DNA of 38,006 bases, from NCBI GenBank assembly GCA_018813285.1, contig JAHJBY010000055.1, forward strand, positions 1-38,006, in the 5' to 3' direction. How positions within the stretch are numbered: position 1 is the stretch's first letter; each line of letters begins with the position of its first letter. The translations under genes were made by a program, and so were the position numbers. The notes under the pieces are model-generated. The model was not told the DNA's origin. It saw only the letters and a program-made list of their open reading frames with translations, and did not search any database. This document shows, one piece after another, positions 19,164-28,947 of this stretch. This DNA comes from Candidatus Omnitrophota bacterium (GTDB lineage Bacteria; Omnitrophota; Gorgyraeia; Tantalellales; Tantalellaceae).

Positions 19164-19907
19164 ATGGAGCTGAAAAATCTTGATAAACTTCCGGACGGTG
19201 CAGGGAAAGTTCTTACGCCGTACCTGGAGAAATTGTTAAAAATATTCATGAACGATATTGTCTCCGTCTTTGCTTACGGTAGTGTCACCGGGCCGGATTA
19301 TAATGCCAAGAGATCGGATATTAGTATTGCCGTTATCCTCAAAGACGCCTCCTGCCGGACGCTGAGGCCGGCGCTCAAATTATTAAGATCCGGGCTGAAG
19401 AAAAAGATAATTGTTCCGCTTTTTCTAACGCGCAAATATATCGAAATGTCGATGGATACTTTTCCCATGGAATTTATGGAGATGAGGGATACGCAGCTTA
19501 TTCTTTTCGGTGAAGATGTTCTTGAAAAAATAACCGTTACTGATGAGGATATAAGAAGGGAATGTGAGTATCAGATCAAGGGCAAACTTCTTACGCTGCG
19601 TCAAGCCTACCTCGAACAGGCGTTAAGGCCAAAGGCGCTGGAAAGGCTCATAAAGACGGCCATGCGGGTATTGTTCCCCGTATTTCGGAGCGTTCTCAGG
19701 ATAAAAAGCGGAAAAGCACCGTCTCTCGACAAGGCGGAGATCCTCCGCGGCCTTTCGGAAGAGCTTGGCATTGATGTCGATCCGTTTCTTGCAGTGCTCC
19801 GGGACGGGCGGGCAGACGGACGCATAGGGACGCATTCCGCGGAGTTGTTCATAGACGCGTTTGTAGCACAACTGGAACGTCTATCTAACGCTGTAGATGA
19901 AATGTAA
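19164..19907 (+). CDS. Nucleotidyltransferase-fold protein with altered catalytic motif
   Basis: FAYGSVTGPDYNAKRSDISIAVIL resembles GS...SDIDLAV, but the second Asp is Ser. Confidence 0.65.
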   Translation: MELKNLDKLPDGAGKVLTPYLEKLLKIFMNDIVSVFAYGSVTGPDYNAKRSDISIAVILKDASCRTLRPALKLLRSGLKKKIIVPLFLTRKYIEMSMDTFPMEFMEMRDTQLILFGEDVLEKITVTDEDIRRECEYQIKGKLLTLRQAYLEQALRPKALERLIKTAMRVLFPVFRSVLRIKSGKAPSLDKAEILRGLSEELGIDVDPFLAVLRDGRADGRIGTHSAELFIDAFVAQLERLSNAVDEM

Positions 19908-19918
19908 GGATACGTGAT

Positions 19919-20665
19919 ATGAAAAAAACAACAACAATTATTGCCGGTGCATTCATTTTTTGCCTGGCTGTGGGAGTGTCCTCGGGTGCCGAAGTCAGGC
20001 TCCCCGCATCCAAGGGATTCATTAACGATTACGCGCGGGTGATCCCAGAAAATTCCGCGGTTGCACTGGAAAATATGCTTACCGTTATTGACGAGAAAAC
20101 TTCCGCTGAAGTGGCAGTTGTCACTGTTCGTACCACTTCACCGCTCACTATAGAGCAATACGCGGAGGCCCTGTTTCAAAAATGGGGTATAGGCAAAAAA
20201 GGTTCCGATAACGGCATCCTGATACTTGTCGCTACGGTGGACAGAAAGGCCAGGATAGAGGTAGGGTACGGGCTTGAAGGCACCGTTACCGATCTAAAAA
20301 GCAAGCTGATCATCAACGAACAGATGATCCCTAATTTCAAAACGGAGAATTACGCCGGTGGAATATACGCGGCTGTCGCGGCGATCGCGGGGTTGCTGGA
20401 GAAAGAATACGGTGTCAAGATCGATCTTGCGGGGGACGGAGCGGCAATTCCGGCGCATTACAGGTCCAAAAAATCACGCGGGTCACCTTTGTTAACATTG
20501 TTGCTTTTTATAATAATCTTCGGATTCAGGTTCGGAACAATGTTTTTTCTTGTGAGCCGTAGAGGCGCGTACTGGTCGGGTGGTTCAGGCGGATCGTTCG
20601 GCGGAGGCTTCGGAGGGTTTGGTGGAGGGTTTTCCGGAGGAGGCGGCGCGTCCGGGGGTTGGTGA
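19919..20665 (+). CDS. TPM-domain protein (YgcG family) with Gly-rich C-terminus
   Basis: GFINDYARVIPENSAVALENML...AEVAVVTV; IEVGYGLEGTVTD; SGGSFGGGFGGFGGGFSGGGGASGGW. Confidence 0.9.
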   Translation: MKKTTTIIAGAFIFCLAVGVSSGAEVRLPASKGFINDYARVIPENSAVALENMLTVIDEKTSAEVAVVTVRTTSPLTIEQYAEALFQKWGIGKKGSDNGILILVATVDRKARIEVGYGLEGTVTDLKSKLIINEQMIPNFKTENYAGGIYAAVAAIAGLLEKEYGVKIDLAGDGAAIPAHYRSKKSRGSPLLTLLLFIIIFGFRFGTMFFLVSRRGAYWSGGSGGSFGGGFGGFGGGFSGGGGASGGW

Positions 20666-20681
20666 AGAGTATTGAGTCATG

Positions 20682-20797
20682 AGGCTGTGTCATAACGCGA
20701 GAAAAGCCATTGTTTATGTCGTTTATAAGATCTTATGGATCCCCGCTTTCGCGGGGATGACAATTATTGGGTTGAAATGTGTATTATGACACAGCCT
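20682..20797. repeat. MITE-like 116-bp element with 14-bp perfect terminal inverted repeats
   Basis: AGGCTGTGTCATAA (20682-20695) / TTATGACACAGCCT (20784-20797). Confidence 0.7.
20739..20758. repeat. REP hairpin ATCCCCGC-TTTC-GCGGGGAT nested in the MITE-like element
   Basis: Perfect 8-bp stem; translates as VIPAKAGIH in the reverse ORF, a common REP signature. Confidence 0.85.
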
Positions 20798-20834
20798 GAA
20801 TACGATATACACAATACGAAAAAAGGGGGTAAAT

Positions 20835-21401
20835 ATGAAGGCTTTATGGATAGCTTTAATTGTGATCGTGGTTGTGGTGCTTATGATCGGCGGTTGGTTG
20901 ATCAACGGACTGAATCACGTAGTTCGTCTGGACGAAGCCGTTAATTCCGCATGGGCGCAGATCGACAATCAATTGCAGAGAAGAAATGACCTTATTCCGA
21001 ACCTTGTTAATACGGTAAAGGGATACGCGGCCCAGGAGAAAGACGTTTTTCTAAAGGTAACGGAGCTTAGGAGCCAGTGGGGAAAAGCGGATACCCAGGC
21101 CGAAAAAATGGAGAACGCCAATCAAATGTCAGGCGCTCTTGGCAGGCTTCTTCTTGTCGCGGAGAATTATCCGCAGCTTAAGTCTAATCAGAACTTCCTA
21201 GCCCTGCAGAGCCAGCTTGAAGGGACAGAGAACAGGATAGCGGTTGAAAGAATGCGGTACAACCGGGATGTAAAGGTGTTCAACGCGTACAGGCGCACGG
21301 TCTTTGGTTCGATATTCGCGTCGATGCGCGGGTTGACACAACCACGGGAATATTTTGAAGTGGATGAGTCGGTGAAGGCCGTACCTGCAGTCAAGTTTTA
21401 A
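20835..21401 (+). CDS. LemA family protein
   Basis: N-terminal TM helix; NGLNHVVRLDEAVNSAWAQIDNQLQRRNDLIPNLVNTVKGYA. Confidence 0.95.
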   Translation: MKALWIALIVIVVVVLMIGGWLINGLNHVVRLDEAVNSAWAQIDNQLQRRNDLIPNLVNTVKGYAAQEKDVFLKVTELRSQWGKADTQAEKMENANQMSGALGRLLLVAENYPQLKSNQNFLALQSQLEGTENRIAVERMRYNRDVKVFNAYRRTVFGSIFASMRGLTQPREYFEVDESVKAVPAVKF

Positions 21402-21422
21402 GGGCCCGATCTCATCTCCGGG

Positions 21423-22154
21423 GTGGGACCGGGTAAAGGTGGCAAGATGGAGAGAAAGACGGTCGCGATAATACTTGCCGGCGGGGAAGGTGTACGTATG
21501 GACGCTGATTGTCCTAAACAGTTCCTTCCGCTTGCCGGCCGGCCGGTTATCGCGCATAGCCTTGCCGCATTCGAAAGGAGCGGATGTGTAACGGACATTG
21601 TGGCAGTTTGTCACTCTGCGTACATTGACCGCTTGAAAGGCATCATAGAGGAGTACGGTATGAAAAAGGTTCGTACCGTGGTTGCCGGCGGCAGGACACG
21701 TCAGGAATCTTCTCTTATTGGTGTGAAAAATTGTCCGACTGGAACAGAATACGTTGTGATACATGATGCCGTGCGGCCGTTGGTCGGGATGAATACAATA
21801 GAACGTACGGTTGAGGCGGCCGCTAAAAAAGGCGCCGCGGCTTCCGCGGTCAAGGCCGCGGATACGATAGTGGAAGTCGCGGATGGGTGTATAATCGGGA
21901 TTCCTTCACGGGATACCATGATGAGGGTCCAGACCCCGCAGGGATTCAGGTATGATCTTATCCTGGAAGCGCATGAGAAGGCCCTTTCAAGCGGTATCGC
22001 CGGCGCCACTGACGATTGCGGCCTGGTGTTGGGCATGGGCGCGCCCGTCGCGGTGATAACGGGCTCAACACGAAATATAAAACTCACCGATCAAGCCGAT
22101 CTCGAGTTCGCGGAAAAACTTTTTCTGCGACAGAAAGATCCGGGCGAAGGGTAG
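21423..22154 (+). CDS. ispD: 2-C-methyl-D-erythritol 4-phosphate cytidylyltransferase
   Basis: AIILAGGEGVRMDADCPKQFLPLAGRPVI; VVIHDAVRPLV; VQTPQGFR; ATDDCGLV; alternative start at 21447. Confidence 0.93.
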   Translation: MGPGKGGKMERKTVAIILAGGEGVRMDADCPKQFLPLAGRPVIAHSLAAFERSGCVTDIVAVCHSAYIDRLKGIIEEYGMKKVRTVVAGGRTRQESSLIGVKNCPTGTEYVVIHDAVRPLVGMNTIERTVEAAAKKGAAASAVKAADTIVEVADGCIIGIPSRDTMMRVQTPQGFRYDLILEAHEKALSSGIAGATDDCGLVLGMGAPVAVITGSTRNIKLTDQADLEFAEKLFLRQKDPGEG

Positions 22155-22160
22155 AGATAA

Positions 22161-23600
22161 ATGAAAAGAGCCGCGGCGGCTATTCTCATAATCCTTGTAG
22201 TGGTCTCGTTCATCGGGCGTGTTAACAATTTCAAGAACCGGAACGTTTTAAGCTGTGACGAGGTCGTTTATTTCACACTTGCGGTCCAGGTTGCGCGAGA
22301 TCCGGCCGCGTACAACACAGCAGAGCTTTATCAGACCGGCCGGCCGGAAGGGCGGAAACTTCCACCTTATCTCAATAAACCGTTATTCAAACATCCGCAT
22401 TTCAATAAACCGTTATTCAAACATCCGCCGTTATTTACATCCATGATAGTCCTCAGCCATATGCTATTCGGAACTACATATAATTCCGCTTTTCTGGTAT
22501 CGTTGTTTTTTGGGCTTCTCCTGATAATAACAGCGTATTTTTTAGGCGCGGCATTATTCGATGGTAAAACAGGAATATACGCGGCCCTTATCATGGCGAT
22601 AGAGCCGGTCATCTGGATAAGTTCGCAGAAAATATGGATGGAGACGACACTGGCTTTTTTTGCTGTTCTATCGTTGTGTTTGTTCGCGATTGCAGTGAAA
22701 CGGTACAATGCGGTGCTTGTGATAGCAAGCGGGGTCGCGGCAGGCTTCGCGGCGCTTACAAAATATCCGGGCGCGTTGGCCACCATGATCATATTCATCT
22801 ATGCATTATGCTGTGACCGACGTTTTTTTAAGAAAAAAGCGTTTATTGCCAGCTTATTCATACCGTTCATAATGCTCCTGCCGTGGTTTTGGTGGAACCA
22901 TGCGGTGTACGGTAATGAAATGTTCACCGCTAACGTTGAGGTCATGAAAGCCGTGAATGGGATGCGGCGCTTAGTAGGGGTAGCGTGGGTTCCGGCGTTG
23001 ATCGCGGCAGCAGCGGCAGGGGCTGCTGTATTGATAAAACGAAAATACATGGATCCGCGAGGTCGACATTTTTCCCGAACCGCCGCGAGCTTCGGCGCAA
23101 TCGTTTCTATCTGCCTGTTTTGCGCTATTATTTTTATTCTGCGGAAACATATCGCGAACACTTGCAGTATCTTTTTTATACCCGCGGCAGGATGGGATAT
23201 GGGGATGTTCAAAGGCGAGCCATGGTATTTTTATATGGGCAGGCTCACGGAACTCTCTCCTTTTTATGTGTTCTCTTTTGCGGCGGTGTTATTCCCGATC
23301 TTTGATAAAAAGCGCCTGAAAGAATATTCGTTTCTGCTCATCGCGGCCATGTTAACTTTTGTTCCCTATATTTTATGGCAGAACTATCAGAGCAGATACA
23401 TCGCCTCTGCTATTGTTCCGCTCGTCGTATTATCTTCGAGGGTTCAGATCTCACTTGCCGAGAGGGCCGGATGTATCCGGAAGGAGTACCCCCGGTACGC
23501 GGCGACAGGCGTTTTAGTGATGATAGTATTGTATGCTGTTATGAGGACTTTGTATATCGATATTGTTCTGGTGGCCCCGGATGTTGCGTGTTATTTTTAA
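22161..23600 (+). CDS. Glycosyltransferase family 39-like (ArnT/PMT-like) membrane protein
   Basis: Multi-TM; CDEVVYF after first TM; NKPLFKHPPLF loop motif. Confidence 0.82.
   Translation: MKRAAAAILIILVVVSFIGRVNNFKNRNVLSCDEVVYFTLAVQVARDPAAYNTAELYQTGRPEGRKLPPYLNKPLFKHPHFNKPLFKHPPLFTSMIVLSHMLFGTTYNSAFLVSLFFGLLLIITAYFLGAALFDGKTGIYAALIMAIEPVIWISSQKIWMETTLAFFAVLSLCLFAIAVKRYNAVLVIASGVAAGFAALTKYPGALATMIIFIYALCCDRRFFKKKAFIASLFIPFIMLLPWFWWNHAVYGNEMFTANVEVMKAVNGMRRLVGVAWVPALIAAAAAGAAVLIKRKYMDPRGRHFSRTAASFGAIVSICLFCAIIFILRKHIANTCSIFFIPAAGWDMGMFKGEPWYFYMGRLTELSPFYVFSFAAVLFPIFDKKRLKEYSFLLIAAMLTFVPYILWQNYQSRYIASAIVPLVVLSSRVQISLAERAGCIRKEYPRYAATGVLVMIVLYAVMRTLYIDIVLVAPDVACYF
22372..22428 (+). repeat. In-frame 30-bp tandem duplication inside the GT39-like gene
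   Basis: 27 bp identical: 22372-22398 and 22402-22428, encoding NKPLFKHPHF-NKPLFKHPPL. Confidence 0.93.
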
Positions 23601-23625
23601 TGCGACTCTCTCGAAAATTCAGAAG

Positions 23626-25107
23626 ATGATAAAAGGCGTTGAAATGAGCGCGATAAGATTAAAGTCGCTTTTTTTGAAAAATAAAACATTCAGACAAATT
23701 ATTTTTAAGAACACATTTTGGCTGGTGATCTCCGCTATAATTCGGCAAGTAGTGAGTTTTGTTGTTGTCATCTTGATAGCCCGTCATTTCGGGCCTGTAA
23801 TTTACGGTAAGCTGGTGTTCGGTTTGAGTTTTGTCGGGTTGTTCGCGGTCGCCATGGATTTCGGGTTCAGTTATTTGGTAGTACGTGAGGTAGCCCGGCA
23901 TAAGGAGAAGAGTTCCCAGTATATTGATAACATAATTTTGATAAAATTTATTTTAAGTTTGATCGGTTTAAGTTTAATAGCTGTTGTGATCAATTTGCTG
24001 GGCAAAGAAGCTGACGTTATCAGATTGGTCTATTTTTTGGGGATTTACACAGTCATCAATACTTTCACTGTGTTTTTTTACTCTATTTTTCGCGCTAATG
24101 AACAGATGCAGTATGAGACCGTCTGTGCCGTGTTTCAGAGCCTGGGCTTGCTGGGTCTGGTGGGATTTTTGATAGCAGGTAGTGGTTCTCTTGTAAGCAT
24201 CAGTTTTGCTTACATAGGATCGACCGTAGTCGGCATCGTTCTTTCTTTGATTTTTGTACGGAAGTATTTTTCTAGATTCTTATTGAAAGTTAATCTTTCA
24301 ATTTGTTGGAAGCTCCTGAAGCAAGTCTGGCCGTTTGGATTAACTTTTATTTTCATATCAGGGTATTATCATACGGATGTGATCATGTTGTATGTCATGA
24401 AATCAGATATCGCTGTAGGATGGTACGGGGCCGCCCATCGGTTTTTATTGTTATTGATAGGAATTCCTTCGCTTTTACAAGGTGTTTTCTTCCCGCGCTT
24501 GTCACATGCTTTTATAAGTTCGAAAGACAAATTCAAAAATGTTTTCAATCATTTTCTTAGGTATATATTCATAATCAGTTTTCCGATATGCATAGGTGTA
24601 ATGTTGCTGTCCGGAAGGTTGATATTGCTGGTTTATGGGCGTACATTCGAGCAGTCCATTTTGGTGCTTCAGATGCTGATCTGGTCGTTTCTGTTTGCCG
24701 CGATCGGAGGGGCGTTCGGTAGCGCTTTAAATTCTTCCGATAGACAAATCGCGCTGATGAAGATTACCGGGGCGGCTTTTGGGGCCAATATTTTGTTAAA
24801 TCTTATGCTTATACCAAGGTTTAGCTATATGGGCGCGGTATTTGCCACTAACCTGACAAGATTTTTTGTGATCTCGATTGAAGCTGTATTGCTGTACCGG
24901 ATCGGTTTTCTGCCGGGGGCTATAAATTATTGGAAGATCTGGATCAAAATAATCTCATCAACGGCTGTGATGGGGATATTTATAGTGTTGTTTAAAGAGA
25001 TAAATCTTTTTATTTTGATGCCTTTCGCGGCGCTTATATATTTCAGTCTATTATATCTGATGAAAGGTTTAAATATTGCCAGAACTGTAAAGGATCAAAA
25101 TGGGTGA
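23626..25107 (+). CDS. Polysaccharide flippase (Wzx/MATE-like oligosaccharide transporter)
   Basis: About 14 TM; VISAIIRQVVSFVVVILIARHFGPVIYGKLVF; start could be 23626 or 23644. Confidence 0.85.
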   Translation: MIKGVEMSAIRLKSLFLKNKTFRQIIFKNTFWLVISAIIRQVVSFVVVILIARHFGPVIYGKLVFGLSFVGLFAVAMDFGFSYLVVREVARHKEKSSQYIDNIILIKFILSLIGLSLIAVVINLLGKEADVIRLVYFLGIYTVINTFTVFFYSIFRANEQMQYETVCAVFQSLGLLGLVGFLIAGSGSLVSISFAYIGSTVVGIVLSLIFVRKYFSRFLLKVNLSICWKLLKQVWPFGLTFIFISGYYHTDVIMLYVMKSDIAVGWYGAAHRFLLLLIGIPSLLQGVFFPRLSHAFISSKDKFKNVFNHFLRYIFIISFPICIGVMLLSGRLILLVYGRTFEQSILVLQMLIWSFLFAAIGGAFGSALNSSDRQIALMKITGAAFGANILLNLMLIPRFSYMGAVFATNLTRFFVISIEAVLLYRIGFLPGAINYWKIWIKIISSTAVMGIFIVLFKEINLFILMPFAALIYFSLLYLMKGLNIARTVKDQNG

Positions 25108-26875
25108 TGAAAAAAAAGAAATAGTATTATCTTTTTCGGATTTTAAACATGAGGGAAATTCCGATCTTTTTGTCCCCAAGGAGGGCACAGGTTGTTCTCC
25201 GGGCAAATTTATTTATTCGGATGGATTTTCTGAAGAAAAATATATCCTGGGAACTATTAAAAAAACAGATGATATAAAAAATAACTCCGGAGATCTAATG
25301 AAAGCAGCTCGGAGCTGGGCCTCGCTATATCATTTAGGCGCGGGGAGATCCAATATCATCAAAGCTCTCGACTTGCCACCGGATTTGAATGTTTTAGAAC
25401 CTGGATCCGGATGTGGAGCGCTAACAAGATATTTAGGCGAAACATTCAGAGCTGTGGATGGAGTTGAGGGCAGTTATCTTCGAGCGAAAATAGCGCGTGC
25501 GAGATGTAGGGACATGAAAAACGTCAGGATATTCTGTTCGGATATCAAGGTCATAAAACCGGAGCCCATTTATGATGTTGTTGTCTTGGCGGGGGTTCTT
25601 GAATATGCTCCCGTGTATTTTGGCGGGAATGCTTATGAATCGTGCTCATTAATATTAGAAATGGCAGGAGCGGGTTTGAAACCAGGAGGTATCCTTATAC
25701 TGGCCATTGAGAACAAGATCGGTTTGAAGTACTGGTCGGGTTGCAAGGAAGATCATACGGGTAGGATTTACGAAGGAATACATGGGTACCCGTCCGAAAA
25801 GGTGCCTGTAACATTTTCAAAAAAAGAAATAAATATGATACTATCCGGCAAGGGTTTCGATAATGTTAATTACCATTACTGTTTTCCGGATTACAAATTC
25901 GCAACAACGATTTTCAGTGGGGCAGGAGATGAAGGGGATTTTTACTTACATAATTGGGTGACGGTCCCCTTTAGCAGTTACGGTTCTAAACGGGCGTATA
26001 CTTTTCACGAAGGGCTCGCGGCAAAAACCTTATCACAAGCCGGTTTGTTGCGAGAATTCGCTAATTCCTTTTTGATCGTTGCCAGCCGGGGAGTTTCCAA
26101 ATATAACATTTCTCCGGATTGGATCGCTAAAAGATTTCCCCCATGCGATTTGCGTGATCAGTATAAATGTGTTACAACCCTGAAGACGGAACCTGGTTTG
26201 CATGTGAGTAAAAGTAGAATGATCGAGAATAGTGACGGAGACAATAAAAGCATTTTAAAATTATCGCATAAAGTTTATGATGCATCTTGGTACAAAGGGG
26301 ATCTTTTGATCTTTGACCTGTTTAAGATATCCACAGGAAGGAATTTCAAAAACGACCTTAAAACACTAATGAGAGAATATTATCGAGAACTGATTGGGTG
26401 TTACTCTGCCGGGCGCGCGGATCAGGAAGGATTCCCTCTTTTGCGCGGCGATTCCATTGATTTTATATTCAGGAACATTATCAGACAAAATAAGAAGTTG
26501 ATTCCCATTGACATGGAATGGTCGATGGCGCGGGAGTTGACAGCTGACTATGTATTGTACAGGTGCAGTCTCGATATTATCAGTGCTCAATACCCTCGAG
26601 TGAACAACAATATTATGGTTGGTGGAATATTTTCTTATATGGTGATAAAAAGTATTTTCCCCAGATACGGGATAAGAAGGCATCAAAAGAACAGGAGGAT
26701 GGAAAAAGTATTCCAAAATTCAGTCAAAATAAATTTCAATCTTAAAAAAATACACAATCCTTCATTAAAAGTGCGTTTCAAGGGGAAAATAGCCCAGGTA
26801 ATGGGCAGGTTTATCCGGGGTGGGTTTGGCCAGGGGCGAGCAAAGGGCAGAACAAAGCAAAACAGAGCAAGATAA
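25100..26875 (+). CDS. Class I SAM methyltransferase with long C-terminal domain of uncertain function
   Basis: LNVLEPGSGCGALTRYLGE motif; YDVVVLAGVLEYAP; C-terminal LIPIDMEW motif. Confidence 0.75.
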   Translation: MGDEKKEIVLSFSDFKHEGNSDLFVPKEGTGCSPGKFIYSDGFSEEKYILGTIKKTDDIKNNSGDLMKAARSWASLYHLGAGRSNIIKALDLPPDLNVLEPGSGCGALTRYLGETFRAVDGVEGSYLRAKIARARCRDMKNVRIFCSDIKVIKPEPIYDVVVLAGVLEYAPVYFGGNAYESCSLILEMAGAGLKPGGILILAIENKIGLKYWSGCKEDHTGRIYEGIHGYPSEKVPVTFSKKEINMILSGKGFDNVNYHYCFPDYKFATTIFSGAGDEGDFYLHNWVTVPFSSYGSKRAYTFHEGLAAKTLSQAGLLREFANSFLIVASRGVSKYNISPDWIAKRFPPCDLRDQYKCVTTLKTEPGLHVSKSRMIENSDGDNKSILKLSHKVYDASWYKGDLLIFDLFKISTGRNFKNDLKTLMREYYRELIGCYSAGRADQEGFPLLRGDSIDFIFRNIIRQNKKLIPIDMEWSMARELTADYVLYRCSLDIISAQYPRVNNNIMVGGIFSYMVIKSIFPRYGIRRHQKNRRMEKVFQNSVKINFNLKKIHNPSLKVRFKGKIAQVMGRFIRGGFGQGRAKGRTKQNRAR

Positions 26876-26893
26876 TGGGTTAGATGCAGGATT

Positions 26894-28015
26894 ATGAAAA
26901 TAGCGGCAGAAATAGGATGGGCGCAAAAACACGGTGGGGCCAGGCAGGCCGCGATAAATATACTGCTTGAAATGGCCCGTTTGTGCCCGAAAAACCGATA
27001 TACGGTTTACAGTAACTCTGCGCATCCCCGGCTGAAAACGGCCGGTATACTCCAGGCGGAGCTGAAAGCTCCCCCGATGGTGTCTCGGGTGCTCTGGGAC
27101 CAGTTCATATTTCCACATATCGCCCTGCCGTTGGCTGTCAGAAAAGCATCCCCGGATGTCATCTATTACACCAATAATATTGTGTCGTATTTCGGCAAGA
27201 TCCCCGCTGTTGTTACTATTCACGACATGACCCCATTTATCATGCCGGAATCGTTCGTCGGGTGGCACGGAGCTTATCAGAGATCTTATTTTCGTTTCGC
27301 CGCGAAAAAAGCGGCCAAGATCATCACCGTATCCCAAAACTCTAAAGGCGATATATGCCGGATATTGAAAGTTCCGGATGAGAAGGTCGTGGTAATTCCG
27401 AACGCGGTAGATCCGGCGATAAAGCAAAAACAGCCTGACGGATCTTTTGAACACCTGAAAAAGAAACATGGCATCGATGGCCCCTTTATTCTTTACGTCG
27501 GCGCGATACATCCCAGAAAGAACATCAGAAGGCTTTTAGCGGCGTATTGCCAACTTAAAGCATCGAACTCACTGCCGCACAAATTGGTTATTGCCGGTTC
27601 GATGCGATGGAAATCTAAAAAAACCATACAGTTTAAAGGTTTTGATAAGATAAAAGCGGATGTGATATTTACCGGCGCGGTTTCAACCGGAGAATTATCT
27701 GGTCTTTACGAAAACTGTGAAGTGTTCGTTTATCCGTCACTTTACGAGGGGTTCGGTATTCCGGTCTTGGAAGCCATGGCATGGAGTGCCCCTGTAGTAA
27801 CTTCGAATACTTCGGCTTTGCCGGAAGTAGCTGGCGAGGCGGCGGTACTGGTGGATCCGGCCTCGGTAAATGATATTTGCCGGGGTATATGGAAAGTACT
27901 GGAAAATAAAGAACTGGCGAATACAATGCGAAAGAAAGGGCTCGAACGCGTCGCGGAATTTTCGTGGTCTTATGCCGCGCAAAAAGTTCTGGAAACACTT
28001 GAGTCTGTGGTGTAA
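26894..28015 (+). CDS. Glycosyltransferase family 4
   Basis: ITVSQNSKGDI; YPSLYEGFGIPVLEAMAWSAPVVTSNTSALPEVAGEAAVLVDP. Confidence 0.93.
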   Translation: MKIAAEIGWAQKHGGARQAAINILLEMARLCPKNRYTVYSNSAHPRLKTAGILQAELKAPPMVSRVLWDQFIFPHIALPLAVRKASPDVIYYTNNIVSYFGKIPAVVTIHDMTPFIMPESFVGWHGAYQRSYFRFAAKKAAKIITVSQNSKGDICRILKVPDEKVVVIPNAVDPAIKQKQPDGSFEHLKKKHGIDGPFILYVGAIHPRKNIRRLLAAYCQLKASNSLPHKLVIAGSMRWKSKKTIQFKGFDKIKADVIFTGAVSTGELSGLYENCEVFVYPSLYEGFGIPVLEAMAWSAPVVTSNTSALPEVAGEAAVLVDPASVNDICRGIWKVLENKELANTMRKKGLERVAEFSWSYAAQKVLETLESVV

Positions 28016-28038
28016 CACGCTGACCAAAGGTTGTTAAC

Positions 28039-28947
28039 ATGGAAAAAGACCCAAAAGTAGCGATAATTATTCTGAACTGGAACGGATTCAGCGATACTAT
28101 TAGATGTCTTAACTCACTTGTAAAGTTGAACTACAGCGATTTCAGGGTGGTTTTAGTCGATAACGGTTCGGACGGCGACGAAGGCGATCGTATTAAGGAA
28201 ATGTTTCCGGATGTACATCTTATCAGAAACTCGGTTAACAAAGGGTTTGCGGAAGGTAATAACGACGGCATAAAATGGGCGGTTGAAAACAATTTCGGTT
28301 ATGTATGGATATTAAATAACGACACCGTTGTAGATAAGAATTCACTAAAAAAACAGATCGCCTGTTTTAGCGGGAAAAATGTCGGGGTAGTAGGCTCGAA
28401 GATAAAGATCACCGGCGGCGAGCGCATATGGTCTAAAGGGATAGATCTTATAAGAATTTCCATCGTTCCGCCCGGGATCGCGTTTTTCTCAAATATCGAC
28501 GAAGGTAAAAAAGATACTGCCGATAGATCCAGGAGGGAAATGAAATATATTTCCGGTTGTTCTATGATGTTCAGGACCGATCTTGAGAATATTTTTTTCA
28601 GTGACAAATTTTTCGCGTATTGTGAAGACATGGAACTTTGTCTGCGTATCAGGCGCGAAGGCTGCCGCCTGGTCTATGAACCCGGATCGGTTGTATATCA
28701 CAAAGCCACGCGAAGTTCCGGTGGGCATAAATTCAATGAAATAACGGCGTATTACGGTTACAGGAATAAGATCATCTTTATCAGGGATGCGTTCGGATTA
28801 TATGTGTTATTGCTGCTTATGCCTTTTTATGCGGCCTGTTTTCTCAGAGACATTGCCAAGACGGTACTGTTTTATGATAGGAAGAAGATCCTTATTAGGG
28901 CAATGATGAAAGGGTTCATTGACGGAGCGAGATATATTTTAAGATGA
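28039..28947 (+). CDS. Glycosyltransferase family 2 (rhamnosyltransferase-like)
   Basis: VAIIILNWNGFSDTIRCLNSL; VLVDNGSDGD; WILNNDTVVD. Confidence 0.93.
   Translation: MEKDPKVAIIILNWNGFSDTIRCLNSLVKLNYSDFRVVLVDNGSDGDEGDRIKEMFPDVHLIRNSVNKGFAEGNNDGIKWAVENNFGYVWILNNDTVVDKNSLKKQIACFSGKNVGVVGSKIKITGGERIWSKGIDLIRISIVPPGIAFFSNIDEGKKDTADRSRREMKYISGCSMMFRTDLENIFFSDKFFAYCEDMELCLRIRREGCRLVYEPGSVVYHKATRSSGGHKFNEITAYYGYRNKIIFIRDAFGLYVLLLLMPFYAACFLRDIAKTVLFYDRKKILIRAMMKGFIDGARYILR

Noticed and set aside
20723-20905. 60-aa minus-strand ORF ending VIPAKAGIHKIL
   Set aside because: Typical translation of a REP hairpin
21198-21764. 188-aa minus-strand ORF antisense to lemA/ispD
   Set aside because: Overlaps two conserved genes; no domain
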